This document shows positions 32,690 to 43,532 of a stretch of DNA of 64,000 nucleotides, piece by piece. The stretch lies in the NCBI RefSeq assembly GCF_019613955.1, contig NZ_CP080443.1:1-64000 (forward strand), in the 5' to 3' direction. Position 1 is the stretch's first letter. Every line of letters begins with the position of its first letter. The DNA comes from Chryseobacterium sp. LJ668 (GTDB lineage: Bacteria > Bacteroidota > Bacteroidia > Flavobacteriales > Weeksellaceae). Made by a program: the position numbers and the translations under genes. The notes below the pieces were generated by a model. It did no database searches, was not told where the DNA came from, and was given only the letters and a program-made list of their open reading frames with translations.

Positions 32690-34585
32690 TTACGATTTTT
32701 TGGATATTAGGATTTTTGAGTTATCAGCATTCATTATTTTTTTTCGGAAATTGACGTAATCGTTATATTTTTCTTTAGAATAAATCCCCTTCTTCATATT
32801 GATGGTTCTTTTTACAACAAGCTGATCCTGTTTTTTCTCAAATGTGATCATGTAAGTACCGAAATCTGAAGTGACAAGCCCGTTTTGCGGCATTTCTTCG
32901 ATTACATAATTGGCAGGAAGCTGAAAAACGATTTCATAATCATCTTCATATGAAAATCTGTTTTCAAACGGCAGCTGACGATTTTCATCTGTATGATAAA
33001 ACCCTGAGGAATAAATAGGAACTGCTCTGAATATAAAACTGTCACCCATCATTTTTGAGTAATTCGAAGCTTTAAAATTCAAGTCAAAATCTATCGAAGC
33101 CAAATCTTTATTGTTCACGAAATTATTCATCTCTACATTTTCAAAATTCAGGCTCGAAAATTTAGATTTCATTGCCTCATTTTTATCTTTCTGAGAAAGT
33201 GAAATGTAAGATAAGTTAAAATCATACTGATTTCCTGTATACGAAAATTTACCTTTTCCGGAAATGGTTTTGTCAGGATTTATCTGAATATTTAAAATCT
33301 GATTCTCCTTGCTTTGCTGGGATGTATAGCTGGGAGTTTCCATGATATCAATTCCAGTAGATTTTACAGCCAGCACATTTCTATCTGTGGTTTTGTAACT
33401 CATATGATTAAATGCAATATCCTGAGATGTATTTTCTAACCAAATATTTCCTTTATCTGTAGGAATTACCAAAATAACATGATTACCACCCATTTTTGGA
33501 AACTCGACATCAAAACTTACAGGGGAAGAATTGGCATTAATGATTGCATAATAAGAGGGAATTCCTGCCTCGTCAAGAAGTGTCTTCATATAATTGGTCA
33601 AACCTTTACAGTCACCATATCCCTTTTTCTGTACCTCATCCGGCATCATCGGCTGCCATCCGCCAATACCCAGAGCCACAAAAATATATCTTGTTTTGCT
33701 TTGCATGTACTGAAATATTTTTTTCACTTTCTCTTCAGTACTTCCTGATAAGTTGAGCGCAGCAATTTCTGATTTGATCTGTGGTGTAGAGACAGATACT
33801 GGTGTCAACAGATTATTGTAATACCACAAACCGAAATCTTTCCATGAAGTGATGTTTCCTTTTTTTCCTACTAAACTAAACTGATCTAAAGAAAAACTTA
33901 CTTTCGGTAAAATTTTCTGTGGATTAGGAACCAATTCTGCCTCATCGATTGCAGCAACATTTTGATAAGTATACAATTTTTCGTTTCCATTATCCTGAAC
34001 ATCGACAGCTGCATACTTAAATGGTGAGTCGTATGTTTTTGTACGAAGATTGATCCCTGATTTATTGAGTATTTTAAAACTGCTTTTTTCTAAAGAAATG
34101 TTGTGAGAATAAAATGGCGTAAAATCCGGGATAAAAACTGTATTCTGATCTTTCTGATCATAACTAAACTCTACTGTATATGGAAATGAAGTTGGTGTAT
34201 ATGAAAGAACCATCACTCTATTGTCTGAATAAAATGTTCCCTGAGAATTTGCTGCCATATCCGAAAAATCACTTTTAGAATAACTCTTCAATTTCCCGCC
34301 TTTTTCGTCATAAACAGTAACCTTCACATTTGAGATCACATCACCTTTTTCGTAATAAATTTTTGGGATAGAATAGCTTATCGCATCTTTATTCAAAATT
34401 GTAACTGCAGACAGATTTCTGTAAACAATTTCATCGATTTTATTTATTTCGACAACTGTATTTTCATTACGTATAACAGCGCTCGCATTTTTCTTTAGGC
34501 TTTCACTAATTTCAGAAACGGGGTAATTTTGTGCATAGTATAAAGATGCTATAGAAAAAGCACCTAAACAAAAAAGTTTCATCAT
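32690..34585 (-). CDS. DUF3857 protein with an intact transglutaminase-like Cys and His
   Basis: The 631-residue secreted paralogue has the same order: signal peptide (about 1-18, YYAQ), DUF3857, transglutaminase-like core, C-terminal beta domain. The core keeps Cys in YGDCKGLTN and His in GGNHVILVI, while the third position reads WLENTS where Asp is usual. An isopeptidase/transglutaminase-like or protease-like role is possible but untested. The start may be either of two adjacent ATGs (34585 or 34582). It leads the two-gene operon; a -7 box lies 16 bases upstream. Confidence 0.85.
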   Translation of the reverse strand: MMKLFCLGAFSIASLYYAQNYPVSEISESLKKNASAVIRNENTVVEINKIDEIVYRNLSAVTILNKDAISYSIPKIYYEKGDVISNVKVTVYDEKGGKLKSYSKSDFSDMAANSQGTFYSDNRVMVLSYTPTSFPYTVEFSYDQKDQNTVFIPDFTPFYSHNISLEKSSFKILNKSGINLRTKTYDSPFKYAAVDVQDNGNEKLYTYQNVAAIDEAELVPNPQKILPKVSFSLDQFSLVGKKGNITSWKDFGLWYYNNLLTPVSVSTPQIKSEIAALNLSGSTEEKVKKIFQYMQSKTRYIFVALGIGGWQPMMPDEVQKKGYGDCKGLTNYMKTLLDEAGIPSYYAIINANSSPVSFDVEFPKMGGNHVILVIPTDKGNIWLENTSQDIAFNHMSYKTTDRNVLAVKSTGIDIMETPSYTSQQSKENQILNIQINPDKTISGKGKFSYTGNQYDFNLSYISLSQKDKNEAMKSKFSSLNFENVEMNNFVNNKDLASIDFDLNFKASNYSKMMGDSFIFRAVPIYSSGFYHTDENRQLPFENRFSYEDDYEIVFQLPANYVIEEMPQNGLVTSDFGTYMITFEKKQDQLVVKRTINMKKGIYSKEKYNDYVNFRKKIMNADNSKILISKKS

Positions 34586-34601
34586 CGTTATTTAATTTCC
34601 G

Positions 34602-34609
34602 CAAAAATA
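34602..34609 (-). promoter_or_regulatory. -7 box (TATTTTTG) of the DUF3857 operon
   Basis: Exact TAnnTTTG match on the minus strand, 16 bases upstream of 34585. Confidence 0.5.
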
Positions 34610-34666
34610 TAAAAAATCTTAATAAAATGTTAAAAAAATGTATTTTTTTTAAAAATAGTTTAAAAA

Positions 34667-34695
34667 AAAAGACTCCATTTAAAATGAAGTCTTTT
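34667..34695 (-). terminator. Terminator of gyrB
   Basis: AAAAGACT...CATTT pairs with AAATG...AGTCTTTT (one internal mismatch), followed on the minus strand by nine T's, 22 bases after the gyrB stop. Confidence 0.8.
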
Positions 34696-34716
34696 AAGAT
34701 ATTATAATACAGCTAA

Positions 34717-36657
<1,941 letters not shown>

Positions 36658-36794
36658 TTAAAGTTTTTGCCTAATGCAAAGACCTACAAATATCGTGATT
36701 TTTTTCGAGATATGAAAATTAAAAAGGATCAAAAAAGCATTAACGCTAACTAGAAAACAGTCTAAAATCTACTAGATTTCTTTAAAACAAATAC

Positions 36795-38111
36795 TTATTT
36801 TTTAATGAATTTTTTATTGTAAATATTTTTATTAGAAATCACTTCTAATATATAATTTCCTAATGGTAAATTTTCTACATGTATCTCATTCGTATCGCCT
36901 GAAATTAGTAGTTTTCCGTCTATTGAATAGACTTTTGTTTCTTTTATTTTATCTTTAGTTTTTATCAGCAAAACATCAGAAACAGGATTAGGGAATATTT
37001 GTATATCTGAATTAATATTTTCTGTTTCAACAATACCCAATACATTTTGTGTTCTCAAATACTTTGCCGTTCCGTAAACGGTACTATTCAAGCTAACTCT
37101 GGTACTTGTAAGACATATGAATGTATAATCATCCAGCAATAAAACATCTGTAATCATACCAGTACCAGAATTAGAGTATAAATAACTGCCATTATTAAAA
37201 GTGTTATCTAATATTCCGGTACTTTCTAAACGAAATATCGCTGTTAAATTAGAACCATATCCTTGATTACCACCAAAAAATAATACTTTATTATTAGAAT
37301 CAGAAACAACTTTATTTACAGATGGAAAAACGTTATTAACCGTTCCTGCAATTCCAAAATTAGTATCAATAATTCCTGAAGCAGTATATTTAGTTAGCTG
37401 ATTATTTCCTTTAAGATAAAACTCACCATTTTTTTCATTGAGAATGAGATTATCTGTGAACGAAATACTTCCTGAATTTCCAAAATTCATATCTTTCGTA
37501 CCATCCAGACTGTATTTACTCATTGTTATGACGTTAGGATTCGTTGATGAATCTGTGTAAGTCGCATAAATTTGATTTAGATCTGTTTTATAGAAGTCTT
37601 TTACGTTATTTATTTCAAAAGCATTACTAATACCACCATTCGGAAGTATTTTATTAATTTTATATGTGTTTGATAGCATTACAAACAATGAAGAATCATT
37701 ATCAATAATCATTTTCCAAACCCCTAACGATAATGTTAAAAAACCGGCATTTCCGAATGTAGTATCAATAACACCATTAATATTGTATTTTGCAATCTTT
37801 TTGTTACAATATAAAAATATATTCTGATCATTAACAGCTATTAATGTTTGTGATTCACTAACATTGGTCATTGGTGGGATATTAGTAACCACACCATTTG
37901 ATCCGAAGCTTGTATCTATTGCTCCATTAACATTTATTTTTGTTAGACTATTTGCTGCATAGATATAAATACTTCCGTCTTTAGCAATAGCCTTCGATGC
38001 ATTATTTAAATAATGATTATCTTGAGAAGGATATGACGGTAATTTCCCTATATAATATTGACAGTAAGAAAATAACGGCAATAAAAAGAGTAAGAATAAT
38101 ATTTTTTTCAT
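36795..38111 (-). CDS. T9SS type A sorting domain protein with delta-60-type repeats
   Basis: The 438-residue secreted protein has a signal peptide (about 1-18, ending SYCQ). It contains several repeats of the form NGxIDTxFGxxG (for example IDTSFGSNG, IDTTFGNAG, IDTNFGIAG), matching the delta-60 repeat and probably forming a beta-propeller-like structure. A C-terminal T9SS type A domain (about 365-438) has IFPNPVSDVLLIKT, VYSIDGKLL and a Lys-rich end. It should be exported through the T9SS and anchored or released at the surface. Its ligand or function is unknown. Confidence 0.88.
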   Translation of the reverse strand: MKKILFLLFLLPLFSYCQYYIGKLPSYPSQDNHYLNNASKAIAKDGSIYIYAANSLTKINVNGAIDTSFGSNGVVTNIPPMTNVSESQTLIAVNDQNIFLYCNKKIAKYNINGVIDTTFGNAGFLTLSLGVWKMIIDNDSSLFVMLSNTYKINKILPNGGISNAFEINNVKDFYKTDLNQIYATYTDSSTNPNVITMSKYSLDGTKDMNFGNSGSISFTDNLILNEKNGEFYLKGNNQLTKYTASGIIDTNFGIAGTVNNVFPSVNKVVSDSNNKVLFFGGNQGYGSNLTAIFRLESTGILDNTFNNGSYLYSNSGTGMITDVLLLDDYTFICLTSTRVSLNSTVYGTAKYLRTQNVLGIVETENINSDIQIFPNPVSDVLLIKTKDKIKETKVYSIDGKLLISGDTNEIHVENLPLGNYILEVISNKNIYNKKFIKK

Positions 38112-38255
38112 AGAAAATTATTTATGTAAAAATAAGTTTTTTTCTCAAAAGTTTTACTGATACATAAAATAAAATATAGGTTAACATTTCCTGTCTTAAG
38201 TCATGTTTAGTCTCTCTAATATATTCATTACCTTTAGTACACAAAATTGTTATTT

Positions 38256-39599
38256 ATGGACGACTTTCTTGCAGCTCGCGCACAAATGGCCCTATCCCTC
38301 GGTTTTCATATCATTTTTGCCTGTGTCGGAATGGTAATGCCTTTTCTCATGGCGTTCGCACACTGGAAGTATCTTAAAACAGGCAACAAAATGTACAAAG
38401 GTCTCACAAAAGCCTGGAGTAAAGGTGTTGCTATTCTTTTCGCCACAGGAGCTGTTTCCGGAACAATGCTTTCTTTTGAATTAGGACTTCTCTGGCCCGG
38501 CTTTATGAAACACGCAGGACCTATTTTTGGAATGCCGTTTTCTCTTGAAGGAACTGCCTTTTTTATTGAAGCCATCGCCATAGGTTTTTTTCTTTACGGT
38601 TGGGATAAATTTAATAAATGGTTCCACTGGTTTTGCGGATTTTTGGTTGGCTTAAGCGGACTGGCCTCAGGAATTCTGGTTGTTGCCGCTAATGCATGGA
38701 TGAATTCTCCTGCTGGATTTGATTATATCAACGGAAAGTATCTTAATATTGATCCTATGAAAGCAATGTTTAATGAAGCATGGTTTCCGCAGGCATTACA
38801 CATGACCGTGGCTGCATTTTGTGCGACAGGGTTTGCCGTTGCAGGAGTTCATGCCTTTTTAATTATGAAAAAGAAGAATGTAGAATTTCATACCAAAGCG
38901 TTTAGAATTGCCGCCGCTTTTGCTCTTGTTGGAGCTTTTGGCGCTCCTTTAAGCGGTGATGTTGCTGCAAAATCTGTTGCCAAGCGACAGCCCATCAAAT
39001 TAGCAGCAATGGAAGCGCATTTTGAAACTGAGAAAGGTGCAGCCTTCGTTATTGGAGGAATTCCTGATGAAGAAAAAGGTGAAATTAATTACGCTCTAAA
39101 AATCCCTAAAGTTTTAAGTTTTTTGGCAACCAATGATTTTAATGCAGAAGTAAAAGGTCTGAATAATTTCCCCAAAGATGAATGGCCGCCGGTTGCAGTC
39201 GTGCACTATGCCTTTCAGATCATGATTTTCTTTGGAGTTGTGATGATCTCTATTGGAAGCCTGTATTTGTATGCGTTCTTCTTTAAAAAACATTGGCTGA
39301 ATAAAAACTGGCTGCTGAAAACATTTCTTTTCGCTACACCATTCGGATATATTGCTCTGGAAGCAGGCTGGACAGTCACTGAAGTTGGTAGACAGCCATG
39401 GATTATTTATGGAATCATGAGAACGGCTGATGCGGTAACTCCGATGCCGGGAATTCAATATTCATTTTACTTCTTTACTGCTATTTTTATTTCATTATCA
39501 TTAATTATTATTTTCCTTTTGAGAAGACAGATACAAATGGTTCCAAGACTATATGATCCCACCGATCCACAGTTTAACCTTAAAAACAAAAAATCATGA
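38256..39599 (+). CDS. cydA: Cytochrome bd ubiquinol oxidase subunit I (short Q-loop type)
   Basis: Quinol-oxidising subunit of the high-affinity bd-type terminal oxidase. The protein (447 residues from ATG 38256; the TTG at 38247 is not used) has the haem b595 ligand region RAQMALSLGFHIIF near the N-terminus, the FPQALHMTVAAF His ligand, and the C-terminal GRQPWIIYGIMRTADAVTP motif. The length corresponds to the subfamily with a short Q-loop rather than the about 520-residue enterobacterial form. It overlaps cydB by 4 bases. Confidence 0.93.
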   Translation: MDDFLAARAQMALSLGFHIIFACVGMVMPFLMAFAHWKYLKTGNKMYKGLTKAWSKGVAILFATGAVSGTMLSFELGLLWPGFMKHAGPIFGMPFSLEGTAFFIEAIAIGFFLYGWDKFNKWFHWFCGFLVGLSGLASGILVVAANAWMNSPAGFDYINGKYLNIDPMKAMFNEAWFPQALHMTVAAFCATGFAVAGVHAFLIMKKKNVEFHTKAFRIAAAFALVGAFGAPLSGDVAAKSVAKRQPIKLAAMEAHFETEKGAAFVIGGIPDEEKGEINYALKIPKVLSFLATNDFNAEVKGLNNFPKDEWPPVAVVHYAFQIMIFFGVVMISIGSLYLYAFFFKKHWLNKNWLLKTFLFATPFGYIALEAGWTVTEVGRQPWIIYGIMRTADAVTPMPGIQYSFYFFTAIFISLSLIIIFLLRRQIQMVPRLYDPTDPQFNLKNKKS

Positions 39600-40606
39600 T
39601 TTACGTTGTAATAGGTTTTCTATGGCTTTCGGTTTGTCTGTACTTGATTTTAGGAGGTGCTGATTTCGGTGCCGGAATTGTGGAACTCATGTCTAAAAAG
39701 AAGACGAGGAAATACGCTGAAAAAATAATGTATGAATCGATCGCACCAGTTTGGGAAGCCAATCATATGTGGCTGATTATAGCGATTGTAATTCTCTTCG
39801 TTGGTTTTCCCGAAATTTATACAACGCTGTCAACTTATCTTCACATCCCTTTGGTTTTGATGCTTATAGGAATTATTGCAAGAGGAACAGCATTTACTTT
39901 CAGACATTATGACGCAGTGATTGACGAGTGGCAACAGGTTTATACCCAAATATTTTATTTTTCAAGTCTATTGACGCCATTTTTCTTAGGATTAATTGCA
40001 GCTGCCACTGTTTCACAATCAATCAATCCGGACGCTACTACCTTTTTTGATTTGTACATTTTTAGTTGGCTCAATTGGTTTGGTGTTGCTGTAGGATTAT
40101 TTGTAGTCTCACTATGTGCATATTTAGCATCTATTTTCTCTTTAAGAGAAACAACGGACCGATTAGAGCTTGATTTAATGATCAGAAAATCATATCAAAC
40201 CATAATATTTGTAGTTATTACAGGATTATTGGTGTTTTTAACTGCTTATCTTTCCGGAATTCCTTTGGTAAAATGGGTGTTTTCAAAACCACTGGGTATC
40301 ATGGCAATCACTTTTGCAACTATAGCTTTAGGTTTGATCTTAAGAGCAATGAACAATAAAAAATTACTTGCGGTAAGGGTCTTGGCAGGTTTTCAGATGA
40401 TTATGATTCTGGTAGCGGCAACGTATCAGCACAACCCGAATATCATTTTGTTTGCCAACGGAGAGCATCTTTCCCTGCTGGAACATATTGCGGCTCCGAA
40501 AACAATTTCCGCGTTGGCATGGGCACTGATAATGGGCTCTGTTTTTATTCTGCCTTTTTTATTTTATCTGATGTTTTCCTTTACAAAAGCAAGGAGGCAA
40601 TCTTAA
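39596..40606 (+). CDS. cydB: Cytochrome bd ubiquinol oxidase subunit II
   Basis: The second membrane subunit of the bd oxidase, 336 residues with about eight to nine helices. The N-terminal LGGADFGAGIVELM and the APVWEANHMWLIIA segment are the family signatures. It starts within the cydA stop (ATGA overlap), so synthesis is coupled. No cydX-like small ORF follows; instead the next gene converges with only 3 bases between stops. Confidence 0.93.
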   Translation: MIYVVIGFLWLSVCLYLILGGADFGAGIVELMSKKKTRKYAEKIMYESIAPVWEANHMWLIIAIVILFVGFPEIYTTLSTYLHIPLVLMLIGIIARGTAFTFRHYDAVIDEWQQVYTQIFYFSSLLTPFFLGLIAAATVSQSINPDATTFFDLYIFSWLNWFGVAVGLFVVSLCAYLASIFSLRETTDRLELDLMIRKSYQTIIFVVITGLLVFLTAYLSGIPLVKWVFSKPLGIMAITFATIALGLILRAMNNKKLLAVRVLAGFQMIMILVAATYQHNPNIILFANGEHLSLLEHIAAPKTISALAWALIMGSVFILPFLFYLMFSFTKARRQS

Positions 40607-40609
40607 GGT

Positions 40610-41434
40610 TTATTTTTTAATTAAAACCAACTCTACTCTTCTGTTTTTAATGCGGTCGGCTTCGGTGATTTCTGGATAGATGACGGGATTGAGATGCCCC
40701 ATTCCTGTGGCTTTTATTCTATTGATATCGATTCCCTGTTTTGCAAGGAATTCTTTGATGGCATTGGCTCTTGTCCACGATAGGTTAAATGTTTTCAGAT
40801 CCAAGTCTTCACCATCAAAATTATCATAATCACAGCAGATGTGACCTTGCAACTCCACTTGCAGTGTCGGATTTTCTTTTAAGATATTTGACAGCCTTGT
40901 TAGATTTAGTTGTCCGCCTGGAAGCCACGCATGACGGCCACCAAAGAAACTTACATCCGGAAGAGAAAAAGTATCTTTCACTTTCATCATTGAAATTTTA
41001 GTACTCAAAAAATTTGGATACACTTTCCTTGAAATTTTCTCACCAGGAGCAAACGTTTTATCGATTAATACATCAACTCTTCTGTTTTTAGTGCGCAAAT
41101 CTTCTGTACTGTTATCGTTGATCTGTTTTTCAATTCCTAACCCAACCGAACTTTTCAATTTGATATTGTTACCAATTCTGTTTTTTAAATATACATAAAC
41201 AGCATCAGCACGGTTTTCTGATAATTTTCTATTCAATTCTATATTTCCTGATGGATCACAATTGCCAAAAATTCTGAATGTTAAATTACTTTTTAGTTGA
41301 GCCACACTGTCGAGTTTTGTTTTTGATTCTTGACTGAGTTCATAACTATTGTTTTTAAAGTAAACAGAATTCACCATCTGTGCATTTATTTTAATAGAAA
41401 TAAAAGACAATAGAATAACTACAAAGGTTTTCAT
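40610..41434 (-). CDS. OmpA-family protein with two OmpA-like domains
   Basis: The 274-residue protein has a signal peptide (about 1-18, INAQ) and two peptidoglycan-binding OmpA-like halves. The first (about 25-125) carries the NRKLSENRADAVYVYL and KNRRVDVLI segments. The second (about 165-274) carries LNLTRLS, LSWTRANAIKEFL, GMGHLNPV and IKNRRVELVL, the usual end of the domain. Loss of obvious beta-barrel strands suggests a periplasmic protein that links to the cell wall. The tandem duplication of the domain is unusual. It converges on cydB. Confidence 0.82.
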   Translation of the reverse strand: MKTFVVILLSFISIKINAQMVNSVYFKNNSYELSQESKTKLDSVAQLKSNLTFRIFGNCDPSGNIELNRKLSENRADAVYVYLKNRIGNNIKLKSSVGLGIEKQINDNSTEDLRTKNRRVDVLIDKTFAPGEKISRKVYPNFLSTKISMMKVKDTFSLPDVSFFGGRHAWLPGGQLNLTRLSNILKENPTLQVELQGHICCDYDNFDGEDLDLKTFNLSWTRANAIKEFLAKQGIDINRIKATGMGHLNPVIYPEITEADRIKNRRVELVLIKK

Positions 41435-41486
41435 CGGTTTTTTCTTAAGAACGAGAAATAATTATTTATAGTTTATGCAAAACAAA

Positions 41487-41512
41487 AAATCCTGAAAAAA
41501 TTTCAGGATTTT
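41487..41512 (-). terminator. Terminator of lysS
   Basis: AAAATCCTGAAA (41487-41498) pairs with TTTCAGGATTTT (41501-41512); minus-strand T's follow, 21 bases after the lysS stop. Confidence 0.8.
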
Positions 41513-41532
41513 CTTTTTATTTATTTATTATT

Positions 41533-43233
41533 TTAGACCAATTTCATCAACACCTGCTCATCAATTTTCTCCACCTTTACCAAATTGTGTTTCGTTAACG
41601 TTTTTGAAGCCTTATCCCATTTTTTTCCGGAAAGCTGACTTCTTTCTTTAACTTCGGCTAAAGAAAATGGCTCTTCCTGAGAATTTAAAATCTCCAGAAT
41701 CACTTTTTCATCTTCTCCCAATTCGATTTGAGGAACTGTTTTTTCAGGTCTCATTTGTGGGAAGAACAATACTTCCTGAATCGACGGATTATTGGTTAAA
41801 AACATGATTAATCTATCCATTCCGATTCCTAAACCTGAAGTAGGAGGCATTCCGTATTCTAAAGCTCTCAGGAAATCCTCGTCAATAAATCCTGTTGCTT
41901 CATCGTCCCCTTTTTCTGCTAATTTCAATTGATCTTCGAAACGTTCTCTCTGATCAATCGGATCATTTAATTCAGAATATGCGTTTGCAATTTCTTTTCC
42001 GCAAACCATTAATTCAAAACGCTCTGTAAGACCTTCTTTGCTTCTGTGTTTCTTGGTTAAAGGTGACATTTCTATCGGATAATCTGTAATGAAAGTCGGT
42101 TGAATAAAGTTTCCTTCACATTTTTCACCGAAAATTTCATCGATTAATTTTCCTTTACCCATTGTTTGGTTCACATCAATCCCGATAGATTTGGCAAAAT
42201 CGAACAATTCCTGCTCGGTTTTTCCGGTAATATCAAAACCAGTATATTTTATAATAGCATCGGTCATTGAAACTCTCGGATATGGTGCTTCCCAGCTGAT
42301 GGTATGTTCGCCAAAAGTAGATTCTGAACTTCCGTTGACAGAAGTTGCACAGAATTCCAGCAATTTCTCTGTGAAATCCATCATCCAGTTGTAGTCTTTA
42401 TAAGCTACGTAAATTTCCATTGCGGTAAATTCCGGGTTGTGGGTTCTGTCCATTCCTTCATTTCTGAAATTTTTTGAGAATTCGTAAACACCGTCAAAAC
42501 CACCAACGATCAATCTTTTCAGATACAATTCGTTGGCAATTCTTAAATATAAAGGAATGTCTAAAGCATTGTGATGTGTGATAAAAGGTCTTGCCGCCGC
42601 TCCACCGGGAATCGACTGTAAAATTGGAGTTTCTACCTCAAAATATCCCGCGTCATTGAAAAAAGTTCTCATCGCATTGAACAATTTTGTTCTTTTCACA
42701 AAGATTTCTTTCACCTGCGGATTCACCGTTAAATCTACGTAACGCTGTCTGTATCTCATTTCCGGATCGTTGAACGCGTCGTGCACCACTCCATTTTCAT
42801 CTGTTTTTGCTTGCGGAAGCGGACGTAATGCTTTGGTAAGCAGCGTAAAATTTTTCACCAAAACCGTTTTTTCACCAACCTGAGTGGTAAACAGCGCTCC
42901 TTCAATACCGATGATATCACCGATGTCTAAAAGATGTTTGTAAACATCATTGTATAAAGTCTTATCTTCTCCCGTACAGATTTCGTCTCTGTTGAAATAT
43001 ACCTGAATTTTACCTGTAGAATCCTGCAATTCAGCAAAAGAAGCCTTCCCCTGAATCCTGCGTGACATTAATCTTCCTGCAATCTTCACCTGTTTACTTT
43101 CAGAAAAATCATGTTTTATAGATTCTGTAGTATCTGTAACAACGTATTCTTCTGCAGGGAATGCGTTGATTCCCATTTCAACAAGCTTATTCAGCTTTTC
43201 TCTTCTAATGATTTCCTGTTCTGATAATTGCAT
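41533..43233 (-). CDS. lysS: Lysyl-tRNA synthetase, class II, with C-terminal extension
   Basis: Charges tRNA(Lys). The 566-residue protein has the N-terminal OB-fold anticodon domain (VKIAGRLMSRRIQGKASFAELQD within about 50-75) and class II motifs: motif 1 FNAMRTFFNDAGYFEVETP, motif 2 KNFRNEGMDRTHNPEF, and motif 3 PPTSGLGIGMDRLIM. After the usual end (FFPQMRPE) there are about 65 more residues (KTVPQIELGEDEKVILEIL...) that look like a small winged-helix-type domain. Most LysS proteins stop near 500 residues. The promoter box is 23 bases upstream. Confidence 0.95.
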   Translation of the reverse strand: MQLSEQEIIRREKLNKLVEMGINAFPAEEYVVTDTTESIKHDFSESKQVKIAGRLMSRRIQGKASFAELQDSTGKIQVYFNRDEICTGEDKTLYNDVYKHLLDIGDIIGIEGALFTTQVGEKTVLVKNFTLLTKALRPLPQAKTDENGVVHDAFNDPEMRYRQRYVDLTVNPQVKEIFVKRTKLFNAMRTFFNDAGYFEVETPILQSIPGGAAARPFITHHNALDIPLYLRIANELYLKRLIVGGFDGVYEFSKNFRNEGMDRTHNPEFTAMEIYVAYKDYNWMMDFTEKLLEFCATSVNGSSESTFGEHTISWEAPYPRVSMTDAIIKYTGFDITGKTEQELFDFAKSIGIDVNQTMGKGKLIDEIFGEKCEGNFIQPTFITDYPIEMSPLTKKHRSKEGLTERFELMVCGKEIANAYSELNDPIDQRERFEDQLKLAEKGDDEATGFIDEDFLRALEYGMPPTSGLGIGMDRLIMFLTNNPSIQEVLFFPQMRPEKTVPQIELGEDEKVILEILNSQEEPFSLAEVKERSQLSGKKWDKASKTLTKHNLVKVEKIDEQVLMKLV

Positions 43234-43256
43234 TATAATTCGATTTTTTCGAACTG

Positions 43257-43264
43257 CAAAAATA
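43257..43264 (-). promoter_or_regulatory. -7 box (TATTTTTG) of lysS
   Basis: Exact TAnnTTTG match on the minus strand upstream of ATG 43233. Confidence 0.5.
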
Positions 43265-43378
43265 GTGAATTTTAAGTGTTTATGAAACTTGAATTTTATT
43301 TAAACTGCAAATCTTAACATTCTTAATAATCTTTTGAATTTTCAAAACCTATCCAAAAGAGAACTTTTGACATTGAAT

Positions 43379-43475
43379 CGCTCGCAGCCCGGCCTGAGTG
43401 GAGGTCTTTTTGCGAAACGAAGTATAGCAAAAAAGCGGGAACGGCGGACATAGATGAGATATATAGGAGTTTACG
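43379..43475 (+). repeat. Dispersed intergenic repeat, copy A
   Basis: This GC-richer block in the 299-base lysS-rlmF gap starts CGCAGCCCGGCCTGAGTGGA, continues TCTTTTTGCGAA, an 11-base insertion, GCAAAA, and AGCGGGAACGG. It matches, base by base with a few substitutions, the reverse complement of the block at 48407-48487. The element includes an imperfect hairpin (TTTTTGC/GCAAAAA). The gap otherwise contains the lysS promoter and AT-rich filler, with no gene. Confidence 0.65.
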
Positions 43476-43532
43476 AACGAAGTTCAAAGCTGCCCAAACC
43501 TGACAAAGTGGTTCGACATAGTAAATAAAAAA

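Noticed and set aside
40600..40640. Terminator between convergent cydB and the OmpA-like gene
   Set aside because: Only a weak GGTTT/AAACC pairing with a long loop is present; not enough to call.
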